DNA of 64,000 nt from Porcipelethomonas sp964621265 (GCA_964621265.1 CAZULQ010000001.1:62001-126000), one strand, 5' to 3'; shown: positions 17,918 to 27,565, numbered from the stretch's first letter. Notes: generated from the letters alone by a model not told the origin. Made by a program: numbers and translations.

Positions 17918-18652
17918 ATGTTTTCACTTTTTAAAAAGGAGCTTCAGTCATATTACTATTCACCTTTTGCATATGTAATCGCTGCACTGTTCCTGCTTAT
18001 ATTCTCAATTTCCTTTACGGATAAAATCGCAAACCTTGAAGGAACAACTCTTGCGTTCTCATTCCCCGGTATTTTCCACACAAACTTTTACTACTTCATC
18101 TTTCTTATTCCTGCACTCACTATGAGAACCTTTGCAGACGAAAGAAAATGCGGAACTGAAGTACTTCTCATTTCAAGTCCGCTGAATGTTTTCCAGATTG
18201 TTATTGCCAAGTTCTTAGCAGTTGCGGTTATCTATCTTATGATGCTTGTTCTCACACTCTTCTACCCTATCCTGACTGTTGCAACAGGCGGTACTGTAAT
18301 GTGGTCAAGCCTTGCATGCGGCTATCTCGGATTCTTCTTCTGGGGACTTGTCTGCATCTCAATCGGTATCCTTATGTCTTCTTTCACAGAAAGTCCGATT
18401 ATTGCGGCAATTCTCGGTGAAGGCGCTATGATTCTTCTCATCTTTGTTGACAGCTTCAAAAACAGCGGTCTGTTTGAATCACTCCCGACTGCTGCAAAAA
18501 TTGTCGGACAGCTTTCCACAAAGGACCGTTTCACAACATTCGCAGAAGGAATTTTCCAGATTTCAGACCTTGTATTCTTTCTTTCAACTACTATCCTTTT
18601 CATCGGCTGGACTATTATTGCAGTTGAGAAAAGACGCTGGAGCAGGGGGTAA
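17918..18652 (+). CDS. ABC-2 type permease, GldF-like
   Basis: A 244-residue membrane protein with about six transmembrane helices, starting MFSLFKKELQSYYYSPFAYV, a sequence typical of ABC-2 permeases of the GldF group. Between the first two helices is a hydrophobic PALTMRTFADERKCGTE element common to this family. It sits between its ATPase gene and a GldG-like gene, the standard three-gene layout. Confidence 0.92.
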   Translation: MFSLFKKELQSYYYSPFAYVIAALFLLIFSISFTDKIANLEGTTLAFSFPGIFHTNFYYFIFLIPALTMRTFADERKCGTEVLLISSPLNVFQIVIAKFLAVAVIYLMMLVLTLFYPILTVATGGTVMWSSLACGYLGFFFWGLVCISIGILMSSFTESPIIAAILGEGAMILLIFVDSFKNSGLFESLPTAAKIVGQLSTKDRFTTFAEGIFQISDLVFFLSTTILFIGWTIIAVEKRRWSRG

Positions 18653-18657
18653 TAACA

Positions 18658-20148
18658 ATGGAAGCAAAAAAGACAAAAAAGAATATGAAATTCACGACAA
18701 TTGCCTGGATTATGGCTATCATGCTTTTAGTAATTATAATCCCTGTCAATATATTCGCTTCGGTTTTTGACCAGAAATTCGACCTTACATCAAGCAAGAT
18801 GTACAGTCTTACAGATACAACAACCGACTACCTTAATTCTCTCGACAAGACAATTGATTTCTACTTCCTTATGGAAATGGAGGAACTCCGTGAAGCTGAA
18901 GAAGCAGTAAGAGGAACAGCTGATGATATCACAGCTTTCGTAAGTATGCTCGACTCTTACGCTGAGTTTGACTGCATCAACTTCATCGACGTTGACCCTG
19001 ACAAAAATCCTGACATTGCCCAGGAACTCAATCCTGACGGATTTGTAAACCTGTCTCATGGTGATATGGTTTTAAAGTGCGGTGACAACGTAAAGCGTAT
19101 TCAGAGAAACGCAATGTATACAGACAAGGTTGATGAAGAAGGCAATATTCTTGCCGAATACTTCCATGGTGAAAACCTTATCACAGGTGCTATAAAGTCT
19201 GTTGTTGAAGGTATTATGCCATCTGTATACTTCCTCACAGGTCACGGCGAAAAATCAATCGAAAATGATTATACACAGTTCCGCAAAAACCTCAAGAACT
19301 ACAACTACGAAGCAAAGGAGCTTAACCTTACAACTGCTGATAAAGTACCTGATGACGCTGCTATCATTGTAGTTGCCGCTCCTAAATCAGATATATCAGA
19401 CGCTGAAAGAACAAAGCTTGAGGAATACATGGACAGAGGCGGAAATCTCTCACTCCTTATGTCCCCTAACAGCGATGATTTCGACTATGTCAACATTTCA
19501 GAGCTTATGCTTCAGTATGGTCTTGCAATGGACTACAACATAGTTTCTGAAACATCTTCTGAATACCATGTTGCAGGCGATGAAAATACAATCCTTGTAA
19601 ACCTTGTTGACGCATCAAATCACGAGAGCGATGAAGTTGTTGACCTTACATCAGCTCTTATAGAAGCTGAATCAATCTATCCATATATGCCTGCTTCACG
19701 TTCACTTTACAACGTTCAGACTGAAAATGCATCAGACCTTATTATCTGTCCGCTTATTGAAACATACGATACAGCACTCGGTAAGCCATACGGCGGTACA
19801 GCCGTTGACCCTGATGAAATTTCAGGTAAGCTTTATCTTGCGGCTTATTCACAGGACAGAACAAGAAACAACTCAAAAATTGTGGTTATGGGTAATGCTG
19901 AATTCATCGATGACAATCATGTAAATGAAGACTATACAATCGTTCCTGTTATGCTTTATTTAAGCTCAATTTCATGGATGTACGGCAGCGACATCGATAT
20001 GGGTGTTGCAGACAAGACTCTCACAAGCGACCAGATGGTTTTAGCTACAAAGGAAGATACAAAGGTAATGCTCGGTATACTTTACACAGCTCCTGTTGTT
20101 GTAGCTGCTGTCGGAGTTATTATCTGGCTCAGAAGAAAAAATGCGTAA
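18658..20148 (+). CDS. GldG-family ABC transporter auxiliary membrane protein
   Basis: A 496-residue protein with an N-terminal transmembrane helix (about 15-37), a large extracytoplasmic domain and a C-terminal helix (about 470-490) ending RRKNA. The outer domain carries the GldG/ABC_transp_aux pattern, including FLTGHGEKSIE and PNSDDFDYVNI. In Bacteroidetes GldG works with GldF and GldA in gliding; in Firmicutes the role of such systems is not established. The next gene encodes a near-parallel copy and overlaps this one by eight bases. Confidence 0.9.
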   Translation: MEAKKTKKNMKFTTIAWIMAIMLLVIIIPVNIFASVFDQKFDLTSSKMYSLTDTTTDYLNSLDKTIDFYFLMEMEELREAEEAVRGTADDITAFVSMLDSYAEFDCINFIDVDPDKNPDIAQELNPDGFVNLSHGDMVLKCGDNVKRIQRNAMYTDKVDEEGNILAEYFHGENLITGAIKSVVEGIMPSVYFLTGHGEKSIENDYTQFRKNLKNYNYEAKELNLTTADKVPDDAAIIVVAAPKSDISDAERTKLEEYMDRGGNLSLLMSPNSDDFDYVNISELMLQYGLAMDYNIVSETSSEYHVAGDENTILVNLVDASNHESDEVVDLTSALIEAESIYPYMPASRSLYNVQTENASDLIICPLIETYDTALGKPYGGTAVDPDEISGKLYLAAYSQDRTRNNSKIVVMGNAEFIDDNHVNEDYTIVPVMLYLSSISWMYGSDIDMGVADKTLTSDQMVLATKEDTKVMLGILYTAPVVVAAVGVIIWLRRKNA

Positions 20149-21505
20149 AATGATAAGATTTATATCATTTCTGACTTCACTTGTATTAACTATGAGTATT
20201 CTCGCCGGTTGCGGCGCGGGGGATGTTCATTTCGAAAAAGAAAGTACAGAAGAACAGGAAACTATCGAGGTCACAAACGCCTTAGCTGATGAAAAAGTTC
20301 TTCCATATGGCTTGTCTGATGTCACACTTAATTATCTGTCATCACTCGACAAAACAGTTGATTTGTATTTTCTTATGGAACTTGGCGAGCTACGTGGCGA
20401 GAAAGAACTCGAAGACCTGGTAAATCTGCTTGACTCATACGCCTCATTTGAACAGATAAATTTCAAGGATCTTTCACCTGACGAAAATCCTGAAATAATC
20501 AATCTGCTTGATCCAGATGGCACATACGATTTATCCTCTGGAGATGTTATATTAAGATGTGATAACAGCATAATGTGTGTTAAAGCCTCAAAGTTTTACT
20601 CTTATATTACTGATGATAACGGAATTATCAAAGAACAACTCTTCCACGGTGAAAATCTGATTACAGGGGCGATTAAGGCAGTTGCAGAAAACATAATTCC
20701 TGTCATATATTTTACTACAGGACATGGAGAAAAGGAAATCGAAACTGATTATACACAGTTTTCCAAAAATCTCATAAACGCTAACTATATCCCAATGTCG
20801 CTTGACCTCTCTGCAGAAGCAAGCGTGCCAGAAAATGCCGCTGCTGTTATAATTGCGGCACCTCAATCGGATATTTCGGAAGATGAACGCGCAAAGCTTG
20901 AGAATTACATGGACAAAGGTGGAAATCTTTCACTGCTTATGTCTCCAAATGGAAGCAATACCGAATATGAAAATATTTCAGAAATAATGATGCAGTATGG
21001 ACTTGCAATGAACTACGATACTGTATCAGAAACAAATTCCGCAAATCATATATTGGGCGATAACAGCACAATTCTTGCAAATGTTACAGATATGTCATCA
21101 GTATCAGATGAAATCGGTGATCTTACATCAATGCTTCACGAAACTGAGTCATCACCTTGCTATATGCCTGCTTCACGCTCTGTATACTGCATTCAGGCTA
21201 ATAATGCTTCGGATATAATTGCATGTCCGCTTATCGAAACCTATGAAACTGCTGTCAGTGAGCCATTCGGCGGATATTCTGATTATAATGACAAGCTTTC
21301 GGGTATTCTTTGTCTTGCTGCATTGTCACAGGACAAATCAAGAAACAATTCAAAGGTTGTGTTCATGGGAAACGCTGAATTTATAAACGATGAACATGTA
21401 ATGGAAGGCTACACTATGATTCCCGTAATGCTTTACCTTAGCACAGTTTCCTGGATGAGAAGTAGTGAGCTTGATATGGGTATTGCCCCAAAAACAATAA
21501 ACTAA
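20141..21505 (+). CDS. GldG-like lipoprotein, tandem paralog of the preceding gene
   Basis: A 454-residue lipoprotein. The signal peptide ends in a lipobox ILAGC with the lipidated cysteine at residue 24. From about residue 60 to 450 it aligns throughout with the product at 18658-20148: LSSLDKT-DLYFLME, NFKDLSPDENPEI, LFHGENLITGAIKAV, FTTGHGEKEIETDYTQF and PASRSVY all have direct counterparts, at roughly half or more identical positions by eye. Unlike its neighbour it lacks both the N-terminal membrane helix and the C-terminal one. Codon use is visibly more AT-rich. It looks like a duplicated outer domain re-anchored by a lipid. Function unknown. Confidence 0.88.
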   Translation: MRKMIRFISFLTSLVLTMSILAGCGAGDVHFEKESTEEQETIEVTNALADEKVLPYGLSDVTLNYLSSLDKTVDLYFLMELGELRGEKELEDLVNLLDSYASFEQINFKDLSPDENPEIINLLDPDGTYDLSSGDVILRCDNSIMCVKASKFYSYITDDNGIIKEQLFHGENLITGAIKAVAENIIPVIYFTTGHGEKEIETDYTQFSKNLINANYIPMSLDLSAEASVPENAAAVIIAAPQSDISEDERAKLENYMDKGGNLSLLMSPNGSNTEYENISEIMMQYGLAMNYDTVSETNSANHILGDNSTILANVTDMSSVSDEIGDLTSMLHETESSPCYMPASRSVYCIQANNASDIIACPLIETYETAVSEPFGGYSDYNDKLSGILCLAALSQDKSRNNSKVVFMGNAEFINDEHVMEGYTMIPVMLYLSTVSWMRSSELDMGIAPKTIN

Positions 21506-21526
21506 TATTAAAGGAGAAAATCCGTA

Positions 21527-22903
21527 ATGAAACGTATAACAATTGCGCTCGTTATTATGCTGGTTCTTGTTGCAGGTGCAATCGGACTTTATTTCCTGTC
21601 TGAGCATCACAAGGAAAAGGACGCCAAGGAGATTCAGGCGCAGGAAGATAAGCTTGTTATCTTCTCATTTGACGAGGACGAATCAACAAATGTAAGCATT
21701 AACAATGAAGACGGAGAGTTCAATATGGAGTATAGCCAGGCTGATGGCTGGGTTATGACAAATGATGTAAACTTTGAAGTCAATTCATATACTGCAATCA
21801 ACATCTGCTCGGCTATGTCTTCACTCACTGCCGAAAAGATAATCGAAGACAGCGATACATCAAAATTCGGCTTTGACAACTCCATCGATATTACTGTTAC
21901 ATCAAATAATGTCGACTATACCCTGCATGTCGGAAATGCAACTCCGACAAATGAAAACTTCTACGTTATGAAGGAAGGTTCAGACGACATTTACCTTATT
22001 GATTACACAACAGGTCTTACACTCTGTGCGACAAAGGACAGTCTGAAAACTGTATACATCGCTAACTTCAATCCGACTGATATTACTCACTTCGCTCTCT
22101 GGGAAGGTGAGGAAAACGACGAAAACATCAGATTTTCAATGAACAAGAATTCTGATGGCAGATGGGAAATGGAAAAGCCTTATCCTGATGCGATAGTTCA
22201 TACAGTTGATATCAATACATTCATCAACGACGCTATCAGAGATAAAATCTATAACTTCGTTGCTGAAGAATGTCCTGAAACAGATTATGAAAAATACGGA
22301 TTTGATGACCCTCAGTATGTTTATGAGGTTTCAGGTCCTGAAAAGTATGTAAAGGTAATCTTCGGCGACATGCTCAATAATGATACTGAAATGTACGGTC
22401 TTTTCACTGAAACAGGACAGGTTGTTACATTCTCTGCATACACTGTTGCGGCTCTCGGATATGATACTGCCGATGTCATCAACAATGAAGTTTACAATGT
22501 TCCGTACACAGATGTTGCATCAGTAAAAATCATAACTGATACAGTTGAAGCTGAAGTTGAACTTGACGGCGAAAACAGCGTCTATAAGCTCAACGGAAAG
22601 AATGTCAACATTTCCGACCAGGAGACAAACACATTTTTCTTTAACTTCTACAATTCATTCAACAGCGCTTCATTTGAGTCACTTGACAAGGAAGCTGTGC
22701 CGGAAGGCGAAGCAGAAGTCAAGGTTGAATACAGCCTCAACGACGGCACAAAGGTTACAATCGAATATATTCCTGTTCCGGGTGAAGACTCAAATACATA
22801 CTGGGCTATGAAGAACGGTGAATATACCGACATGGTTGTAAGAAAGAAAGTTATCGCAAATATAACTACATGCTATGAAGTCCTGAATGAACATTTAGGA
22901 TAA
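21527..22903 (+). CDS. DUF4340 domain-containing membrane-anchored protein
   Basis: A 458-residue protein with an N-terminal membrane anchor (about 3-24) and a long extracytoplasmic region of the DUF4340 type, with repeated beta-rich units such as SKFGFDNSIDITVT and EKYGFDDPQYVYEV. DUF4340 genes regularly follow gldA-F-G genes, and here it closes that operon 21 bases after the lipoprotein gene. A clear terminator follows. Its role is unknown, but context suggests a periplasm-facing partner of the ABC system. Confidence 0.9.
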   Translation: MKRITIALVIMLVLVAGAIGLYFLSEHHKEKDAKEIQAQEDKLVIFSFDEDESTNVSINNEDGEFNMEYSQADGWVMTNDVNFEVNSYTAINICSAMSSLTAEKIIEDSDTSKFGFDNSIDITVTSNNVDYTLHVGNATPTNENFYVMKEGSDDIYLIDYTTGLTLCATKDSLKTVYIANFNPTDITHFALWEGEENDENIRFSMNKNSDGRWEMEKPYPDAIVHTVDINTFINDAIRDKIYNFVAEECPETDYEKYGFDDPQYVYEVSGPEKYVKVIFGDMLNNDTEMYGLFTETGQVVTFSAYTVAALGYDTADVINNEVYNVPYTDVASVKIITDTVEAEVELDGENSVYKLNGKNVNISDQETNTFFFNFYNSFNSASFESLDKEAVPEGEAEVKVEYSLNDGTKVTIEYIPVPGEDSNTYWAMKNGEYTDMVVRKKVIANITTCYEVLNEHLG

Positions 22904-22908
22904 AATCA

Positions 22909-22936
22909 AAGGAACTGCTTTTGCAGTTCCTTTTTT
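22909..22936 (+). terminator. Terminator of the Gld-like ABC operon
   Basis: A 10-bp stem (22909-22918 with 23-32 of the next block, 22923-22932) closes a TTTT loop, then T-run to 22936. It begins six bases after the DUF4340 stop codon. Confidence 0.9.
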
Positions 22937-22963
22937 ATGTAACAAGAGTTGTATGTGAAATTC

Positions 22964-22992
22964 TTGACAATTTTTGTTTTGAGGAGTATAAT
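22964..22992 (+). promoter_or_regulatory. Sigma-A promoter of the dockerin subtilase gene
   Basis: A perfect -35 TTGACA (22964-22969), a 17-base spacer and a perfect -10 TATAAT (22987-22992). Predicted start is near 23000, giving a short leader before the ATG at 23029 with its AATGGAGG. Confidence 0.88.
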
Positions 22993-23028
22993 TTAGGTAC
23001 AGACAATTAAAATGGAGGCATTAAGAGA

Positions 23029-26000
23029 ATGAAAAAAATGAAAAAGATTTTTTCAGCCCTGACGGCAACAGTCATACTGGCAACTGCTGTGACAACTGCT
23101 TCGTCGGGCGTTTCTGCGTCATATCTTTATAATGACGAGGAAACAGGAGAAATGCTTTATAACTGTGTTGTAAAGCTGAGCGGAGACCCGCTTTCCGAAT
23201 ATGACTATGCAAAGGAAAACGGCGTCGATGAATTTATTATGACCCAGGACGGTCTCACCGCCTATGCAGGTCTTCTTGTTGAACATGCCGAGGCTTATAA
23301 TTTCCTCTGCGAAAGACTTTCAAGAGATATCTACAAATACTACGACTATTCAGCAGTATATAATGGATTTTCTGTTGTACTGAGTACAGATGAATATCTT
23401 AATATTGCTTATAATCCTACGCTTTATGGCGTTGAAGATATTATGCTTGCTGAAAGAGTTGCGCAGTCATCAATCCCTGCGTTCACAGCTGAAGAAATCA
23501 GCGGTTCATACACTGACCTCACTGATAAAATGATGTCACAAGTCGGTGTAAGCAATGTGGAATATAAGGGTGATTCAACCGTTATCGCCGTAATTGACAA
23601 CAACTTCTATTACGGACATGAATACCTTTCAAAAATGCCCGACGATGCCGATGGCCGTATAACAAGCGATTTTATCGCAGAACGTGAAATTGCATTTTCA
23701 GCGTCAAGCGGACAGCTTTCTGGAGGCTCATTCTATTATAATGAAAAAATTCCGTTCAGATTTGATTACGCTTCGGGAACACTGAACGGTACCGCACCAA
23801 AGGAGCATGGAACACATGTTGCAGGTATCGCAGCAGGTAACGGAGCCGCAGAAACAGATGAACTATATAATCCGGCAGGAATTGCTCCGAATGCACAGCT
23901 TGCCCTGATGTCAACATCACTCGCAACACATGAGCTTATGGCGGCTTATGATGACTGCGCAATTTTAGGCGTTGACACAATAAACGCAAGCTTTGGTGTT
24001 TCCTATGCATCAGTAGCATCCAATCCATGCGAAAAGGAAGCAGTTGAAAACCTTATTTCAACGGGTATTACATTCTGCGCAGCTGCCGGAAACTCAAACA
24101 AGCTTTATTACAATCAGGAAGACACACTTTTAAATGTTGACTATGCAACAGGTGGTTCACCACAGGGCGGAGCTTCTGTAATTTCAGTTGCAAGTGCCGA
24201 CAACATTGTAAGAGAACAGGAGCTTATGACTATCGGCGATGTAAGCTATCACCTTGCAGGCGGTACAAAAAACATCACAGGTGAACTCAAAGCAGGTACC
24301 TATGAATTTGTTGTGCTCGACGGCATGGGCCATGAAGAAGAATACGAAGGACTTGACGTAAAGGGAAAAATCGTATTTATCCCGAGAGGCGAAATTACTT
24401 TTGATGACAAGGCAAAAACAGCCAAGAGCCACGGCGCAGTCGGCGTTATTTTCATAAACGACTCAAATAGTGTACTTGTACCTGAATGCTCAGTTTTACC
24501 ATCTGCACTCATAACATTTGAGGACGGCTTTGAAATATTCCTTTCAGAGGAAACAGAAGTAACAATCTATTCAGAGCCGAAAGTCGTTACTGACCTTGAA
24601 ACAAAAATCAGTGATTTCTCATCATGGGGCTATACTGAAGAGCTTCTTTTAAAGCCTGATATCACAGCCTTCGGCGGACATATCATTTCTGCTTCACCTG
24701 ACGGCGGATATACAGCAATGTCGGGTACTTCCATGGCATGTCCGCAGATTACAGGTATTACAGCACTCATGAAGGAATACCTTTCTGCAAACAAGGAAAA
24801 ATACGGCATAACTTCTGATGCGGATTATCCTGAAATAATTGCAGACCTTCTTATGTCAACCGCAACACCTGTCCGTACAGGAGACGGTCTTGAAGTTGCT
24901 TCACCGAGAGTTCAGGGTAGCGGCCTTGTAAATATTGAAGCTGCCATGAACACTCCTGCGTACCTCTACACAAACAGCGAAAAGGACAATTTCCGTCCAA
25001 AGCTTTCACTCGGTGACGGACTTGAAACCAAGCTCGGTACAATGGATTTCAGCGCTTCAGAATTCTGCTTCAACATAAAGAATGTTTCTGATACAGACCA
25101 GACATACACATTCGATTATGATGTTTTCACAGATGACGTGACAGAAGGCGGTATGCTTGCTGAGAACGTAAAGAATCTCGAGGACAGCGCAGTAAAGTTC
25201 AAGTACGGCTTTACGGAAATGGATGAGATTACTGTTCCTGCAGGCGAAGAGGTTACACTCAATCTCGAACTTGACTTAAGCCTTGCAGACCGTCAGTATA
25301 TCGAGGAAACCTTTGAAAACGGCACATTCCTTGAAGGCTTTGTATATCTTATAAACGATTCGGGCTATAACCTCACACTCCCGTTTATGGGATTCTACGG
25401 TGCATGGTCAGCCGCTGATATATTTGAACCTTTTGCATACACAAGAACAAATCATATTCCGTCATATTACTGGTCACTCATGGGCGACCATAACGGAAAC
25501 TATGCAGGTCTTAATATACTTGCAGAAAATCTCGGTACAACAGTACACAGCATTCCTGCCTATTCTCCGAACGGAGACAACGTTCTGGACACACTTTCAC
25601 TCTATCTCGGATTCAAGAGACGCTGTCAGAATGTTACAGCAGAAATCTATAACAACTCAACTTTAAAGCAGGTTTACGTTGAAGAAATGATTCTTGAAAC
25701 AGGTGGCTGGTCTGAGGGTGCTGACGGCACACTCCAGCTTATGGAATTCCCGATAAACTGGGATCTTGCAAATGTCAAGGACGGCGAGCTTTATGAAATA
25801 ATTATCACAGCCGACAAGCCTCTTTCAGATGGAACAGGCGGACGCGAAATCTTAAGCCAGGAATTCAGAATTGACCTTTCAGCACCTGTTGTTGAAGAAT
25901 GCCGCAGATTTGTATCTTCAGGCACAGAATATATGCAGCTTCGTGTGAGCGATACAAATGCTCTCCAGGGCGCAGTACTCCTCACAGGTGAAGGAGACGA

Positions 26001-26592
26001 AGCAGAAATGCTTGACGGAACATACTGCCCTGAAGTCAACACAAAAGAATATAACATTACACTTAAGCTTCCTGAAGATGATGCAGAATGTTATGCGGAA
26101 GTTTATGACATGGCAGGCAACAGTATAAGAATTAACGTTGCCGACATTCCTGAAGACAAGTCATATACTCTTGAATACGATGCAAATATGTATTTCTCAA
26201 CAGCTGACAAGTCATTCAAGGACAAAATAAGCCTTACTGATGCTTACGGAAACGCGGTTGCATTTGCACTTTCATCAACACCTGTAAAGTGCTATGAAAC
26301 AGGTGCAACATCTGTTGATGTTCTCGTTGACGGTCTTGTGGTTGGAACTGTACCTGTAAATGTAGGTCTTGCAGGCGACGCTGATGTAAATGAAGTTGTA
26401 AACCTTTATGACGTAATCAGAATTTCAAAGTATATTCTTCTCCAGAACGACCCTAACTCAAAGTTCAAGTCTGAATTTGTAGGCTTTGAAGGTTCACTGG
26501 GTGAGTATCTCGCAGATTACGATGCAAGCGGTAAAATCAATCTTTACGACGCAATTGATATTGCACTTCTTATGATGTCAGCTCAGGGCTGA
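23029..26592 (+). CDS. Secreted S8 subtilase with PA domain and C-terminal dockerin
   Basis: A large extracellular serine protease. The signal peptide covers residues 1-30. The catalytic triad is D190 (VIAVIDNN), H260 (HGTHVAG) and S568 (GTSMACP), with oxyanion N355 in AAAGNSN. A protease-associated insert lies at about 425-515. After the catalytic domain come beta-sandwich regions like those of C5a-peptidase/lactocepin proteins. The C-terminal 73 residues form a dockerin with loops DADVNEVVNLYD and DYDASGKINLYD, so the protease is probably displayed on a cohesin-bearing scaffold. Length 1187. Single-gene unit with consensus promoter and terminator. The substrate is unknown. Confidence 0.94.
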   Translation: MKKMKKIFSALTATVILATAVTTASSGVSASYLYNDEETGEMLYNCVVKLSGDPLSEYDYAKENGVDEFIMTQDGLTAYAGLLVEHAEAYNFLCERLSRDIYKYYDYSAVYNGFSVVLSTDEYLNIAYNPTLYGVEDIMLAERVAQSSIPAFTAEEISGSYTDLTDKMMSQVGVSNVEYKGDSTVIAVIDNNFYYGHEYLSKMPDDADGRITSDFIAEREIAFSASSGQLSGGSFYYNEKIPFRFDYASGTLNGTAPKEHGTHVAGIAAGNGAAETDELYNPAGIAPNAQLALMSTSLATHELMAAYDDCAILGVDTINASFGVSYASVASNPCEKEAVENLISTGITFCAAAGNSNKLYYNQEDTLLNVDYATGGSPQGGASVISVASADNIVREQELMTIGDVSYHLAGGTKNITGELKAGTYEFVVLDGMGHEEEYEGLDVKGKIVFIPRGEITFDDKAKTAKSHGAVGVIFINDSNSVLVPECSVLPSALITFEDGFEIFLSEETEVTIYSEPKVVTDLETKISDFSSWGYTEELLLKPDITAFGGHIISASPDGGYTAMSGTSMACPQITGITALMKEYLSANKEKYGITSDADYPEIIADLLMSTATPVRTGDGLEVASPRVQGSGLVNIEAAMNTPAYLYTNSEKDNFRPKLSLGDGLETKLGTMDFSASEFCFNIKNVSDTDQTYTFDYDVFTDDVTEGGMLAENVKNLEDSAVKFKYGFTEMDEITVPAGEEVTLNLELDLSLADRQYIEETFENGTFLEGFVYLINDSGYNLTLPFMGFYGAWSAADIFEPFAYTRTNHIPSYYWSLMGDHNGNYAGLNILAENLGTTVHSIPAYSPNGDNVLDTLSLYLGFKRRCQNVTAEIYNNSTLKQVYVEEMILETGGWSEGADGTLQLMEFPINWDLANVKDGELYEIIITADKPLSDGTGGREILSQEFRIDLSAPVVEECRRFVSSGTEYMQLRVSDTNALQGAVLLTGEGDEAEMLDGTYCPEVNTKEYNITLKLPEDDAECYAEVYDMAGNSIRINVADIPEDKSYTLEYDANMYFSTADKSFKDKISLTDAYGNAVAFALSSTPVKCYETGATSVDVLVDGLVVGTVPVNVGLAGDADVNEVVNLYDVIRISKYILLQNDPNSKFKSEFVGFEGSLGEYLADYDASGKINLYDAIDIALLMMSAQG

Positions 26593-26601
26593 TATAATAT
26601 C

Positions 26602-26632
26602 AAAAAAGACTGCCACTTGGCAGTCTTTTTTT
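26602..26632. terminator. Bidirectional terminator between the subtilase and convergent small genes
   Basis: An A-rich/T-rich stem with core AGACTGCC pairing with GGCAGTCT (about 26602-26614 with 26619-26631). Long A and T runs on the two flanks give a T-tail in both directions. The subtilase ends ten bases before it and the minus-strand 60-codon gene ends 19 bases after it. Confidence 0.87.
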
Positions 26633-26650
26633 GATACCTGTTTTTCTAGG

Positions 26651-26833
26651 TTACAGCTTCTTATAAATTTCGGGGACACCGAAATCCATAAGCTCATCGT
26701 ATGCCTCATATTCACTGTCATTTAAAACTGCTGACGGAATAAGCCCCGTACACTCCATTGCACTCCCCGCTTCGCTGAACATAACTTCATCAAGTTCAGC
26801 TTCTGTCGGACGCTTTTTATTAGCATTTTTCAC
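26651..26833 (-). CDS. Hypothetical small acidic protein (60 aa)
   Basis: I do not recognise this protein. The frame starts at GTG 26833, eight bases after a good AAGGAG, and ends before a strong terminator, both of which support a real gene. The product starts basic (KNANKKRP) and is then acidic, with repeated E/D residues and the tail EYEAYDELMDFGVPEIYKKL. It has no signal peptide, membrane segment or cysteine pair. It follows the CmpB-like gene by 76 bases and may share its transcript. Confidence 0.6.
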   Translation of the reverse strand: MKNANKKRPTEAELDEVMFSEAGSAMECTGLIPSAVLNDSEYEAYDELMDFGVPEIYKKL

Positions 26834-26909
26834 TGCATATTCTCCTTTTTAAAGCTTTGCGGAAATCCCGCATACTTATTTTAAGGAAATACGTTCAGGA
26901 TATTCATGC

Positions 26910-27422
26910 TCATTTTCCGTACATGACAACATAAATAAAATCTGAAATTATTGCAGCCGCAAAAATTGTGCCTATAGTATACAGAATCCACGATGGCGCC
27001 TTTTCATATATTTTCTTTACTGCCGGATATGCAAGCTTTATAAGTATTACAGAAAAAACACCGAACACCAGACTGCTGTAAAGAGAAATTCTGCCGTCAT
27101 AGTTGAAGTCCCAGTTTGAATAGCTCCACAGACCTTTCCCAAGCACCCATTCAATAAGATAGGAACAGACAAATTCAAGCGCTGTCGTAAACGCCATACC
27201 ACCCAGAAAGACAGTCAGCCAGCCCTTATGCTTACGGAAAAGCGGAAGCATTAAAAACGCAAACACACCATATATCGGCAAAACAGGGATATGCAGAAAG
27301 CCACGCTCGGCAAATCTTCCCCAGAGATATGACGTAACAGCCGTTTCGTAAATCCAGCCGCACATTCCGCAGAAAGTGAACAGTATCACGGCTGCGCTCA
27401 CCTTTTTTATTACACTATTCAT
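26910..27422 (-). CDS. Putative ABC transporter permease, CmpB family membrane protein
   Basis: A 170-residue protein with five predicted membrane helices. It shows the CmpB-family (PF06541) signatures: GWIYET in the first helix, RGFLHIPVLPIYG, LEFVCSYLIEWVLG and the WSYSNWDFNYDGRISLYSS segment. The family name comes from weak homology to a permease; the actual function is not known. ATG 27422 has AGAGGA six bases upstream. Confidence 0.85.
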   Translation of the reverse strand: MNSVIKKVSAAVILFTFCGMCGWIYETAVTSYLWGRFAERGFLHIPVLPIYGVFAFLMLPLFRKHKGWLTVFLGGMAFTTALEFVCSYLIEWVLGKGLWSYSNWDFNYDGRISLYSSLVFGVFSVILIKLAYPAVKKIYEKAPSWILYTIGTIFAAAIISDFIYVVMYGK

Positions 27423-27536
27423 ATTATATCCTCTTCTTATGCATATTATTTCTTTATTAGTGTATAATATTTTTCAAAAAAATGCAATAGTTTTTTCACA
27501 AAGTAGCACAGACCTATTAGTAAGATATATTACTCC

Positions 27537-27565
27537 TTGACAAAATATGCATTTTGGAGTATACT
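27537..27565 (+). promoter_or_regulatory. Sigma-A promoter of tagD
   Basis: TTGACA (27537-27542), 17-base spacer, TATACT (27560-27565). It lies about 85 bases upstream of the tagD start codon and is the only strong promoter in this divergent gap. Confidence 0.83.

Noticed and set aside
26651..27422. Toxin-antitoxin pair formed by the 60-residue protein and its neighbour
   Set aside because: The neighbour is a CmpB-type polytopic membrane protein and the small protein shows no antitoxin DNA-binding motif.
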